Shown here: piece by piece, positions 42,146-51,060 of the stretch
Position numbering within the stretch: position 1 is the stretch's first letter
Layout of the letters: every line of letters starts with the position of its first letter
NCBI GenBank assembly: GCA_004010835.2
Contig: CP030868.2
Location: 1,922,001 to 1,986,000, forward strand
Origin: Oenococcus sp. UCMA 16435
Lineage (GTDB): Bacteria > Bacillota > Bacilli > Lactobacillales > Lactobacillaceae
Length of the DNA stretch: 64,000 nt
Reading direction: 5' to 3'
Notes under the pieces: generated by a model
Databases searched by the model: none
The model's input: only the letters and a program-made list of their open reading frames with translations
Told to the model about the DNA's origin: nothing
Translations under genes and position numbers: made by a program

Positions 42146-42877
42146 TTATTCGAGATTATATTTTTTTAAATCTGCATTATTATAAATTTCTTGAAGGGTC
42201 TTTTTTTGCTGCTGGCTATTAAGATCAAGCATGCCGAAGAAAAATAATTCTCGCATTTGAGGAATAAGTTCTTTAATGATATCACCGTTAATTTTTGAAT
42301 AATTTTTTCTTTTTCCTGCGAAATATTGAACCCAGATATCGAAATACATCATTAGAGCTTCATCAGGCATTCTTTTTGGAACAATTTTTGCCTCGCGTAA
42401 TTTTGTTATAAAATCGCGCCAAAATTTTCTAACATGATCTTGATAGAAATTATAGACTTCATGATCGCCATTTTCTCCAGCGAACTCTCTAATTATGTCA
42501 TCGTATTTTAGATTAGATTTTTCTATATTTTTATCAGTAAATAAAATTTTCATAATATCACTTGGTTCGACATGTTCTATTTTTTTTAATTCTTTTTGGC
42601 TGTAATCCATTTCTTTTTCAATTTCGTCTTCTAGGAAAACCTTAAAAAGGTCATGTTTACTTGGAAAATATTTGTATAAGGTTACTTGTGAAACGTTAGC
42701 TTGCTTGGCAATTTCAGCTATACTGCTTTTTTTGTAACTTAAAGTTTCAAAATTTTTTTCTGCTGCTAAAAGAATTTTCTGATACATATTTTTTTTGTTT
42801 ATTTCTCTTTTACCGATCATTTCACTTTTTATTCCTGTTTCCTTTGCTTTATCGACTAGTATAGAATTTTTTTTCAT
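42146..42877 (-). CDS. TetR-family regulator of the adjacent ABC exporter
   Basis: A typical TetR HTH is at ILLAAEKNFETLSYKKSSIAEIAKQANVSQVTLYKYFPSKHDLF (residues about 34-77), followed by a helical ligand domain. The N-terminus is longer than usual; ATG codons further in, at residues 20 and 31, are alternatives. It is divergent from the ABC ATPase gene, 95 bases away, which suggests local repression of the exporter. That link is inference. Confidence 0.87.
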   Translation of the reverse strand: MKKNSILVDKAKETGIKSEMIGKREINKKNMYQKILLAAEKNFETLSYKKSSIAEIAKQANVSQVTLYKYFPSKHDLFKVFLEDEIEKEMDYSQKELKKIEHVEPSDIMKILFTDKNIEKSNLKYDDIIREFAGENGDHEVYNFYQDHVRKFWRDFITKLREAKIVPKRMPDEALMMYFDIWVQYFAGKRKNYSKINGDIIKELIPQMRELFFFGMLDLNSQQQKKTLQEIYNNADLKKYNLE

Positions 42878-42971
42878 TTTTTTAAGATAAAAATGAAATA
42901 TTAATTATGATTATTTCATTTTTTATTGATTCCAATCTTTTGTCGGTTCATACTTATTTTTAGAGGCGAGG

Positions 42972-43883
42972 ATGATGACAAAAATACTGCATATCGAACA
43001 TTTGCAAAAAAAATTTGGCAATTTCGAAGCTTTAAAAGACATTAGTTTCGATGTGAATTCAGGTGAGGTTTTTGGCTTCATTGGTCCTAATGGCGCTGGA
43101 AAATCTACTACGATCAGAATCATTCTTGGTTTATTAAGAAAAACTTCCGGCAGTGTTGAAGTTTTTGGTGAAGACGCTTTCAAAAGACCGGTTGAAATTC
43201 ATCGCAAATTGGTTTATGTGCCGGGTGACATTTATTTGTGGCCTAATTTAACCGGCGGCGAAACAATCGATTTATTACTTAAAATGGGTGGTCATCAACA
43301 TAACAAAAAGACTGATCTTTTAATAGAACGTTTTGAATTGGATATAAGTAAGAAGAATCGTTCTTATTCGAAAGGAAATCGTCAAAAAGTTGCTTTAATA
43401 GCTGCCCTTTCGGCAGATGCAAATTTGTATATCTTTGATGAACCGACCTCGGGTCTTGATCCTTTACAGGAACTCAATTTCCAAAAATCAGTTTTAGAAC
43501 TGAAAGAAGACCATAAAGCAGTATTGTTAAGTTCACATATTTTATCCGAAGTTGAGAAAATGGTCGATCGTTTAGCAATTATTAGAAAGGGTGAGATTAT
43601 CGAAACTGGGTATTTGAATGATTTACAGCACTTATCCGCTCTTAATATTCGAGCCGAAGTTAAATCGCAGATAGGCGATTTTTCAAAAATTAAGGGTGTT
43701 GGAAATTTTCGTCAGAATCAGAAAAAAATAGCTTTTTCGGCCAATCGTCAGGATCTTCCATCGATTATGGCCCGTTTAAGTGCGCTGTCTCCAAGCGACC
43801 TCCAAGTAACGCAACCGACATTAGAAGAATTATTTATGCATTTCTATGATTCAGCTGGGAAGGAAAATGAAAATGCGAAATAA
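42972..43883 (+). CDS. ABC exporter ATP-binding protein
   Basis: Walker A is GPNGAGKST. The signature YSKGNRQKVAL is the drug/antibiotic-export variant. Walker B is YIFDEPTSGLDP, and the switch is LLSSHILSEVEKM. At 303 residues it carries the C-terminal extension usual in multidrug and polyketide-antibiotic exporters. GAGGCGAGG precedes a double ATG. The 3' end overlaps the permease start by 17 bases, so the two are translationally coupled. Confidence 0.93.
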   Translation: MMTKILHIEHLQKKFGNFEALKDISFDVNSGEVFGFIGPNGAGKSTTIRIILGLLRKTSGSVEVFGEDAFKRPVEIHRKLVYVPGDIYLWPNLTGGETIDLLLKMGGHQHNKKTDLLIERFELDISKKNRSYSKGNRQKVALIAALSADANLYIFDEPTSGLDPLQELNFQKSVLELKEDHKAVLLSSHILSEVEKMVDRLAIIRKGEIIETGYLNDLQHLSALNIRAEVKSQIGDFSKIKGVGNFRQNQKKIAFSANRQDLPSIMARLSALSPSDLQVTQPTLEELFMHFYDSAGKENENAK

Positions 43884-45483
43884 TTTTGCTCAAACGGGCC
43901 GCCTTGTTACTGTGAGCTTAAGACGTGATTGGCTTATTTTATTAATTTGGATGGCATCGATACTTGGGATATCACTTGTAGCGGCCTTTAAATTTGATGA
44001 TTTATACGGCAGTAATGCCTCAATTAAAACCATTTTGAAAACTTTAAAACAACCGGCAATGATTTCATTGTTTGGAAAAACACCGAATTTAGCTAGTTTT
44101 CAAACCGGTGATTTATTCATTTCCGAAATGTTGGTTTTTACCGGAATTTTTATTTCGATTGCGGATATTATGTTGGCAGTAAGAACGACCAGGACCCAAG
44201 AGGATAAGGGCGTTATCGAGATAATTCGAGGCACAGCTGTTGGACGTTTAAGCCCGTTTTTATCAGCTTTTATAGAAATTCTGATTTTCAATTTGCTATT
44301 GACGATACTGTTGGCAATTGGTCTGCAGGCTTGTGGATTATACGGTATGACATCAATGATGTGCTGGCTATTTGCTATAGAAACAAATTTGCTTGCTTTG
44401 GTTTTTGCTGCATTGGCTTTTTTGATGGCACAGATTTTTGATAATTCTCGCGATGCTAGCGCTGCCAGTTTTTTGTTTTTTGGCATTGCTTATCTTGTTC
44501 GGATGATTACCGATATTTCCAGCCCAAGGTTGACTTGGTTGAGCCCAATTGGATGGGTTGAACTTGGGAAAATTGGTTACGGCAACGATTTAAAGGTAAT
44601 CTGGCTAATGTTTTTATCGACACTGATTTTGTTGATTTTGACTATTGGTTTTGCTTTGAAACGAGATATTAATTCGGGATTGCTTCATATTCGAAGTGGC
44701 CGTAAAAACGCTAGTCTATTATTACGAGGCCCGATTAGTTTGGGAATTCGTCTCGAACGTAATTTAGGAATTATTTGGATCATTGCAATTGCTTCACTTG
44801 GCATAATGTATGCTTCGATTTTTTCGGATATTTCTGATATTTTAAAAAGTAATCCGAGTGTGGCCCAAGTTCTCGGGACTAATCAACTTTCGCGACTCGG
44901 CAATAAGATTGTTTTACAGTTTATTTCGATGATTTCTATTTTTATGATTGTTTTATCAACTGTTGCAGGATTACAAATGATTTTTCGTTTGAAAAAAGAT
45001 ATTGACAGCGGTTTGGAGGAAATGATTGCTTCAAAACCGATTTCTCGAGTCAGACTTTTAACAAGTTACTTATTACCGGCGATCATTGTAACTATTTGTG
45101 CCTTTGGATCAAGCATTTATTCAATGATGCTGCTGGGAAATTTGGAATTAAAAGTTCCAATTGAATCAATTAAATTTAATACTTTATTTTTTGGAACTTT
45201 ACCATCAGCGATGCTTTTCCTTTCTTTAGCAGTTTTTCTTATTAGCTGTTTCCCAAAAATTTATTCAATTTTATATGTATACGCAGGTTTATCGTTTTTT
45301 GTTCTTTATTTTAAAAATATGTTGAAATTACCTATTTGGGTCACAAAACTAACACCTTTTGGTTGGATTAACGATCTCCCGCTTAAGGATATTAACTGGA
45401 AGATCTGGTATTTTGAAGTTCTACTTATTTTGATTTTTACTTTTATTGGTTATTTTGAATTCCAGAGAAGAGATCTTTCTTGA
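43867..45483 (+). CDS. ABC exporter permease (TnrB3/antibiotic-export type)
   Basis: This large permease of about 538 residues has two similar halves of about six helices each; the second half starts near GISLGIRLERNLGIIW. The pattern (LVTVSLRRDWLILLIWMASILGISLVAAFKFDDLYGS, LASFQTGDLFISEMLVFTGIFISIADIMLAVRTTRTQEDKGVIEIIR) matches ABC-2 type polyketide-antibiotic exporters such as TnrB3. ATG 43867, directly after GGGAAGG, is preferred over the upstream 43846. The substrate is unknown; the TetR neighbour suggests inducible efflux. Confidence 0.87.
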   Translation: MKMRNNFAQTGRLVTVSLRRDWLILLIWMASILGISLVAAFKFDDLYGSNASIKTILKTLKQPAMISLFGKTPNLASFQTGDLFISEMLVFTGIFISIADIMLAVRTTRTQEDKGVIEIIRGTAVGRLSPFLSAFIEILIFNLLLTILLAIGLQACGLYGMTSMMCWLFAIETNLLALVFAALAFLMAQIFDNSRDASAASFLFFGIAYLVRMITDISSPRLTWLSPIGWVELGKIGYGNDLKVIWLMFLSTLILLILTIGFALKRDINSGLLHIRSGRKNASLLLRGPISLGIRLERNLGIIWIIAIASLGIMYASIFSDISDILKSNPSVAQVLGTNQLSRLGNKIVLQFISMISIFMIVLSTVAGLQMIFRLKKDIDSGLEEMIASKPISRVRLLTSYLLPAIIVTICAFGSSIYSMMLLGNLELKVPIESIKFNTLFFGTLPSAMLFLSLAVFLISCFPKIYSILYVYAGLSFFVLYFKNMLKLPIWVTKLTPFGWINDLPLKDINWKIWYFEVLLILIFTFIGYFEFQRRDLS

Positions 45484-45556
45484 ATAAAATAGTTGCTGTT
45501 TGATATGAAATATTATAATAAAGAGAAAGCCCGCTGGAAGGGGGATAACTTTTATT

Positions 45557-46078
45557 ATGGTTAATTCAAAAAAAGGTTTCGATCCATTTTCCTTCGTTAT
45601 AGGAATTTTATTCATCGTTGTTTCTTTTATCGTTTTAAGGAATCCTTTGCCAACTTTTGCGGCCGTTATTACAGTTGCTGGAATTGCCACGATTCTTTTC
45701 GGTCTTTATAAACTTTTTATTTATCGAAGACTCTATAAAGTAGCAGGTGTTTCTTCTTTCTTTTTAATCATTAATGGAGTTTTGGATTTTGTTTTCGGAG
45801 TTTTAATGTTATTTGATTTCACTTTTGGCAGTCTGTTTTTAACGATTAACTTCGCTTTGTTTTTCATTACGGATTCTCTTTTTGAACTTTGGGAATCGAG
45901 ATTCATTCATGCCAGTAACAGCAATTATTATTGGCTAATAATTGTTTTTGCTGTTCTTGGTTTACTGATTGGAATTATTTTACTTTTTCGACCAGCTTTT
46001 GCGGCAATTTCCTTAGTATGGATGATTGCTGTTTATTTCATGATTTACGGTATTGGATCAATAATACGTTCTTTTTAG
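45557..46078 (+). CDS. HdeD/DUF308-family membrane protein
   Basis: Six hydrophobic helices arranged as repeated pairs are visible (FSFVIGILFIVVSFIVLRNPLPTFAAVITVAGIATILFGLYKL and LGLLIGIILLFRPAFAAISLVWMIAVYFMIYGIGSI). The repeated R-P-(x)-A/F-A-A motif is typical of HdeD/DUF308 proteins, linked to acid resistance in E. coli. The function in lactic acid bacteria is untested. AGGGGG upstream is rather far (about 12 bases) from the ATG. It precedes cfa, another membrane acid/solvent-stress gene, by 51 bases. Confidence 0.87.
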   Translation: MVNSKKGFDPFSFVIGILFIVVSFIVLRNPLPTFAAVITVAGIATILFGLYKLFIYRRLYKVAGVSSFFLIINGVLDFVFGVLMLFDFTFGSLFLTINFALFFITDSLFELWESRFIHASNSNYYWLIIVFAVLGLLIGIILLFRPAFAAISLVWMIAVYFMIYGIGSIIRSF

Positions 46079-46129
46079 GTCTTGACAGCTAGTGTTACGA
46101 TAAAAAGGATGGGAAAGTGAAGTGATGAG

Positions 46130-47317
46130 ATGTTAGAGAAAACCATTTATCGCCGACTACTTAGTCGAGCATTTGATATTCCAGTTACTGTTACTTACTG
46201 GGATGGTAAGACCGAAGCTTATGGAACCGGTAAACCAAAAATTGGGATTGAAATTAAAAAAGAAATTACAATTAAAAATTTAACAAGTCAACCAACTCTA
46301 ACGCTTGGGGAAGCTTATATGCGAGGAGACATTGAGATTAACGGCAGTATTCAAGAACTTGTTGCTTCTGCTTATCGCAATGCTGGCAGCTTTTTGACTG
46401 ATAAAAAATTCATCAAATTTTTGCCAAAAATGTCTCATTCCGAAGAAGCTGATAAGAAAGATATTCAAAGCCACTATGATATAGGGAATGATTTTTATCG
46501 TCTATGGCTTGATAAAACGATGACTTATTCCTGTGCTTATTTTGAGCATCCTGACGATTCTCTGGAAACTGCACAGATGAATAAAGTTCGTCATATTCTT
46601 TATAAATTGCATCCAGCTGTTGGTGGCCGTCTGTTAGATATTGGCAGCGGCTGGGGCACGTTAATTATCACGGCAGCTAAGGAATTTCATTTGAAAACTG
46701 TCGGTATCACACTTAGCGAAGAACAATACGAGTATACGAAGAAACGAATTCAAGATAACAATCTTGAAGAACAGGTTGAGGTTCGTTTAACCGATTATCG
46801 CGATCTTAAAGACGAACAATTCGATTACATAACTTCAGTTGGCATGTTTGAACATGTCGGCAAAGAAAATCTTGGTCTTTACTTTAAAAAAATTAAGGAT
46901 TTATTGATACCGAATGGCAGAGCTTTGATTCATGGTATTACTGGACAACATCAAGGGATTGGTGTAGATCCTTTCTTGAATAAATATATTTTTCCGGGTG
47001 GATATATTCCGAACATGGCTGAGAATCTTGTTCATATTATGAATGCTGGTTTGCAACTGAATGATTTGGAACCGTTACGACGTCACTATCAAGCCACTTT
47101 GGAACACTGGTATCATAATTATCACAAAGTTTTTGATCAAACCGTGAAACGTTACGGAAAAGATTTTGCTCGCATGTGGGATCTTTATTTACAGGGTGCT
47201 GCAGCCTCGTTTGAAGCCGGCAATATTGATGTAATGCAGTTTTTAATAACTAATGGACCTAGTGGAATCAAAATGCCCATGACTCGCAATTATATTTATG
47301 AGCATGAGTTAAATTAA
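46130..47317 (+). CDS. cfa: cyclopropane-fatty-acid-phospholipid synthase
   Basis: The SAM-dependent enzyme methylenates unsaturated acyl chains in membrane phospholipids, known as a stationary-phase, acid and ethanol response in lactic acid bacteria. The sequence has the family N-terminal domain, then DIQSHYDIGNDFYRLWLDKTMTYSCAYFEHPDDSLETAQ, motif I LLDIGSGWGTL, the VGITLSEEQYEY segment, and a C-terminal ARMWDLYLQGAAASFEAGNIDVMQFL. At 395 residues it is full length. GTGATGAG precedes the ATG weakly. It ends in a clear terminator. Confidence 0.95.
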   Translation: MLEKTIYRRLLSRAFDIPVTVTYWDGKTEAYGTGKPKIGIEIKKEITIKNLTSQPTLTLGEAYMRGDIEINGSIQELVASAYRNAGSFLTDKKFIKFLPKMSHSEEADKKDIQSHYDIGNDFYRLWLDKTMTYSCAYFEHPDDSLETAQMNKVRHILYKLHPAVGGRLLDIGSGWGTLIITAAKEFHLKTVGITLSEEQYEYTKKRIQDNNLEEQVEVRLTDYRDLKDEQFDYITSVGMFEHVGKENLGLYFKKIKDLLIPNGRALIHGITGQHQGIGVDPFLNKYIFPGGYIPNMAENLVHIMNAGLQLNDLEPLRRHYQATLEHWYHNYHKVFDQTVKRYGKDFARMWDLYLQGAAASFEAGNIDVMQFLITNGPSGIKMPMTRNYIYEHELN

Positions 47318-47337
47318 AATTTTTTAATTACTAAATA

Positions 47338-47364
47338 AAAAAAGCTTGGAAACAGGCTTTTTTA
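47338..47364 (+). terminator. terminator of cfa
   Basis: AAAAAAGCTTG pairs with CAGGCTTTTTT around the loop GAAA, followed by T. Confidence 0.85.
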
Positions 47365-47442
47365 ATTTATGCAAAATAATCAGAAAAATATTTTTTTGGA
47401 TTTGGAAAACACATTTTCTAAATTTTCTTTTAATTCAATATT

Positions 47443-48357
47443 TTAAAAATTAGCTTTGATGGATTTTGATGTGTATTTTTTCATATATTCGATAAATTTT
47501 TCAAGTGCAGGTTTATGCTGATTCTCTTTTGGACAGACTAATTCCAAATCGCTGAAGACTGGTTTATCCAGAGAACACATAACCAGCTGTTTATTCATAA
47601 AAGGCATTGCCGACTTTTTGAATAAAAAAGTTATTTGATCGGAATTTTTAACCATTCCCATAATTGTTTCGATGTGAGTTGTTTTAAAACTTACGTTTAA
47701 AGTAATACCTGCATCGTTATATATTTCAACCATCTTTTCATGAACTCCAGAACCGCATTCAAGTGAAATAACTTGATAGTTTGCCAAATCACCAACATTG
47801 ATTTTTTTTTCGCTATTCAAGGAATTATCGGCAGGCAAAATTACTTTTAGTTCATCGCGATCGAGGGTATAGGAATTAAAATGATTATTATTGATCGTCG
47901 TTGTTTGAATATCGCGAATTATTCCGGCATCAATTTCGCCTGCTTTGAGCAACATTAACAGGTCACTGCCTTCGAGTTCGTTTAATTGAATATCAACCTG
48001 CGGATAATCCTGTTCGAAAATGTTTATGATTTTTGTCAATCCATATTGCGACATTACTGGAACGCTGCCGATTTGCAGATTTCCTCTTTTTAGTTCGCGA
48101 TAAGCATCAAGCTCTTGTTCAAGTTCGTCATAACTTGCGACAATACTTTTTGCATAGCGATAAAATATTTTTCCACTTTCAGTTATAAGAATCTGACGTC
48201 TATTTTCAGTGCTGATAAGTTCACTGCCAACTTCTTGTTGAATAGCCTGCAAACGTTTTGACAGGGCCGATTGAGTCATTGAGAGTTCGACGGCAGCAGT
48301 TGAAAAACTGTGTAACCGACAAACCAGCATGAACGATTTTAAGTCATCAATTGTCAT
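47443..48357 (-). CDS. LysR-family regulator of the lpd cluster
   Basis: The HTH is LKSFMLVCRLHSFSTAAVELSMTQSALSKRLQAIQQEVGSELIST, followed by a LysR effector domain (LQIGSVPVMSQYGLTKIINIFEQDYPQVDIQLNELEG). The length of 304 residues is normal. GGAG lies 7 bases before the ATG. It is divergent from lpdC with 114 bases between; two TGATCA sites (48383-48388 and 48411-48416) lie in that gap and could be part of its binding region. In L. plantarum a LysR gene (tanR-type) likewise neighbours gallate genes. The regulatory role is inference. Confidence 0.87.
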   Translation of the reverse strand: MTIDDLKSFMLVCRLHSFSTAAVELSMTQSALSKRLQAIQQEVGSELISTENRRQILITESGKIFYRYAKSIVASYDELEQELDAYRELKRGNLQIGSVPVMSQYGLTKIINIFEQDYPQVDIQLNELEGSDLLMLLKAGEIDAGIIRDIQTTTINNNHFNSYTLDRDELKVILPADNSLNSEKKINVGDLANYQVISLECGSGVHEKMVEIYNDAGITLNVSFKTTHIETIMGMVKNSDQITFLFKKSAMPFMNKQLVMCSLDKPVFSDLELVCPKENQHKPALEKFIEYMKKYTSKSIKANF

Positions 48358-48471
48358 CGTTTATCTCCGGTATTATTCTATCTGATCATAATATTAGTCG
48401 AAAGCGGATTTGATCACAACTTCACGATTTTCTATGATTGAAAATGTAAGCGATATCAGGAGGCTTATAAT

Positions 48472-49947
48472 ATGACAGAACAGTTATGGGACTTGAGAAG
48501 AGTTCTTGATGAAATTAAAGATGATCCGCAACAATACCATGCAACTGATGTTGAAGTTGATCCGGATGCTGAATTGTCCGGTGTTTATCGCTACATCGGT
48601 GCTGGCGGTACCGTGGAAAGGCCAACGAAGGAAGGACCGGCAATGGTCTTTAATAACGTTAAAGGTTTTTCTGATGCGCGGGTATTAATCGGCTTAATGG
48701 CTAGTCGTAAACGGGTAGGCAAGATGCTTCACCACGATTTTCGAACATTGGGTCAATTTTTAAACGATTCGGTATCTAAGCCGATTGCTCCAGTAGTTGT
48801 AAACGAAAATCAGGCTCCAACTCATGAAGTTGTTTATCGTGCAGAAGATCCTGGTTTTGATATTCGAAAATTGGTACCGGCTCCCACTAATACGCCACTC
48901 GATGCTGGCCCATATATTTCTTGTGGGGTGGTTTTTGGTTCGAACATGGATAAAACGATGAGCGATGTAACGATTCATCGAATGGTTTTAGAAGATAAAG
49001 ACAAATTAGGTATTTTCATTCAACCTGGCGGTCGTCATATTGGACATTTTGCTGAAGAGTTCGAAAAAGCCAACAAACCAATGCCAATTACGATTAATAT
49101 CGGTTTGGATCCGGCTATCACAATCGGAGTAACATTCGAGCCGCCAACAACACCACTCGGATATAACGAATTAGGAGTTGCTGGTGCAATTAGAAAACAA
49201 GCTGTACAACTTGTGGACGGTTTGACTGTTGATCAAAAAGCGATTGCCCGTGCCGAATATACATTGGAAGGCTATATTATGCCTAACGAGCGAATTCAGG
49301 AAGATATTAATACTCATACCGGTAAGGCAATGCCAGAATTCCCTGGCTACGACGGAGACGCTAATCCAGCGTTACAGGTTATTAAAGTGACTGCTGTTAC
49401 ACACCGTAAAGATCATCCGATCATGCAAAGTGTGATAGGACCAAGCGAGGAACATGTCAGTATGGCTGGAATTACGACCGAAGCAAGTATTTTGCAGTTG
49501 GTTAACCGTGCTATTCCGGGGAAAGTTAAAAATGTTTATAACCCGCCAGCAGGTGGTGGAAAACTAATGACAATTATGCAAATTCATAAAGATAACGAAG
49601 CTGATGAAGGAATTCAAAGGCAAGCGGCAATTTTGGCTTTTGCAGCCTTTAAAGAATTAAAAACTGTCTTTTTGGTTGACGATGATGTCGATATTTTTGA
49701 TATGAACGATGTTGTTTGGACGATTAATACCAGGTTCCAAGCTGATGAGGATGTAATGGTACTGTCGGGTATGCGCAATCATCCACTCGATCCGTCGGAG
49801 CGCCCGGTATATGATCCGAAGTCAATTCGAATTAGAGGAATGAGTTCCAAACTTGTGATTGACGGTACTGTACCATTTGACATTCGTGATCAGTTTGAAC
49901 GTGCTCAATTTAAAGAAGTTCCGGATTGGAAGAAATACTTAAAATGA
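48472..49947 (+). CDS. lpdC: gallate/protocatechuate-type decarboxylase, UbiD family
   Basis: The 491-residue UbiD-fold enzyme depends on prenylated FMN. From memory, the sequence is closely similar along its whole length to L. plantarum LpdC (for example WDLRRVLDEIKDDP, VDPDAELSGVYRYIGAGGTVERPT, KPMPITINIGLDPAITIG, GPSEEHVSMAGI, PAGGGKLMTIMQIHKDNEADEG). LpdC decarboxylates gallate to pyrogallol and protocatechuate to catechol. AGGAGG lies 8 bases before the ATG. It is the first gene of a tight cluster with the cofactor enzyme, LpdD and a permease. Confidence 0.93.
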   Translation: MTEQLWDLRRVLDEIKDDPQQYHATDVEVDPDAELSGVYRYIGAGGTVERPTKEGPAMVFNNVKGFSDARVLIGLMASRKRVGKMLHHDFRTLGQFLNDSVSKPIAPVVVNENQAPTHEVVYRAEDPGFDIRKLVPAPTNTPLDAGPYISCGVVFGSNMDKTMSDVTIHRMVLEDKDKLGIFIQPGGRHIGHFAEEFEKANKPMPITINIGLDPAITIGVTFEPPTTPLGYNELGVAGAIRKQAVQLVDGLTVDQKAIARAEYTLEGYIMPNERIQEDINTHTGKAMPEFPGYDGDANPALQVIKVTAVTHRKDHPIMQSVIGPSEEHVSMAGITTEASILQLVNRAIPGKVKNVYNPPAGGGKLMTIMQIHKDNEADEGIQRQAAILAFAAFKELKTVFLVDDDVDIFDMNDVVWTINTRFQADEDVMVLSGMRNHPLDPSERPVYDPKSIRIRGMSSKLVIDGTVPFDIRDQFERAQFKEVPDWKKYLK

Positions 49948-49965
49948 ACCGGAGGGAATGTGACC

Positions 49966-50529
49966 GTGAAGAAAATAATTGTTGGAGTTAGCGGTGCTTC
50001 GGGAACGGTTTATGCCGTTGACCTTTTAAAGCGGCTTCATACCATATCGGATGTCGAGGTTCATCTTGTTATGAGCTCTTGGGCTAAAAAAAATCTTTTG
50101 CTTGAAAACGATTATTCTATTGATGAAATAAAAGAACTTGCTGATTATACTTACAATATTCGTGATCAGGGAGCAACAATTGCCAGTGGTTCTTTTTTAA
50201 ACGATGGTATGGTAATTGTTCCAGCCAGTATGAAAACAGTTGCTGGGATTGCCAGCGGCTACGGAGACGATTTAATAGTTCGGGCTGCTGATGTTGCTAT
50301 TAAAGAACAACGTAAATTAGTAATGGTACCTCGAGAAACACCATTAAGCGTTATCCACTTGGAGAATTTAACCAGGTTGGCGCGTCTTGGTGTGCAAATT
50401 ATTCCGCCGATTCCAGCTTTTTATAGTCATCCGAAAACCATTCAAGATTTAATTAACCATCAAACGATGAAGATACTTGACGCTTTTTCAATCAGCAACG
50501 ATTTCGACAAGCGTTGGGAGGGGGATTAG
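49966..50529 (+). CDS. lpdB: flavin prenyltransferase (UbiX family)
   Basis: UbiX-type enzymes make prenylated FMN from FMN and dimethylallyl phosphate, the cofactor of the UbiD partner. Motifs are KKIIVGVSGASGTVYAVDLLKRL, then GSFLNDGMVIVPASMKTVAGIASGYGDDLIVRAADVAIKEQRKLVMVPRETPLS. Two GTG codons are possible (49960, 49966). The second lies 9 bases after GGAGGG and gives the usual start MKKIIVG and 187 residues. It begins 18 bases after lpdC. Confidence 0.93.
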   Translation: MKKIIVGVSGASGTVYAVDLLKRLHTISDVEVHLVMSSWAKKNLLLENDYSIDEIKELADYTYNIRDQGATIASGSFLNDGMVIVPASMKTVAGIASGYGDDLIVRAADVAIKEQRKLVMVPRETPLSVIHLENLTRLARLGVQIIPPIPAFYSHPKTIQDLINHQTMKILDAFSISNDFDKRWEGD

Positions 50530-50530
50530 A

Positions 50531-50941
50531 ATGGCCGAAGCAACGGTTAAATTTACCGTGGATGAATCCGGGTACTCGTTGAATATGCTTGTTCGTCAAA
50601 TAGGCCCAGACCTTTTAATAAGTGTTACCGGTGGAACAAATCCACATATCGGCGTGGTTACTACTCTAGCTCCTGGGGTGGAAACGCGAACGGTTCGTTT
50701 TCTTAGCCCACATGAAGGATTCCATAAAGAGAATTTAATCACAGAAAGAATTGCGGCAAAAATTCATCCTGGTCTCACGCGTAATTGTGTAATTACGGCT
50801 GGGGTACATGTTAATTACATTACAAAAAAACAGATTGCTGCTGCTGGCCCGATGTCGGACAAATTAGGCGAACAATTGCTGCTTTGGCTCAAGTCGCATC
50901 CGGTAAATATTTCCAAACCTATTTATAAACATCCAGAGTAA
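50531..50941 (+). CDS. lpdD: LpdD, small accessory protein of gallate decarboxylase
   Basis: The 136-residue protein matches the LpdD family (prenylated-flavin chaperone or third subunit), with SVTGGTNPHIGVVTTL, SPHEGFHKENLITERIAAKI and NCVITAGVHVNYITKKQI. The exact biochemical role is not settled; it is suggested to help load or maintain prFMN in LpdC. An open frame extends to 50477, but ATG 50531 follows GGGAGGGGG and directly abuts lpdB. This makes a three-gene unit lpdC-lpdB-lpdD. Confidence 0.9.
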   Translation: MAEATVKFTVDESGYSLNMLVRQIGPDLLISVTGGTNPHIGVVTTLAPGVETRTVRFLSPHEGFHKENLITERIAAKIHPGLTRNCVITAGVHVNYITKKQIAAAGPMSDKLGEQLLLWLKSHPVNISKPIYKHPE

Positions 50942-51060
50942 AGGAAAATAAAAAACGACGACGATTCTGGATTATTTTTGTTTATTGTTTAATTCAACAA
51001 TTAACAATAAGAAAGTAACCAAAAATCGAAATGTCGAAAGAAAGGAAAAAACTTTGAATT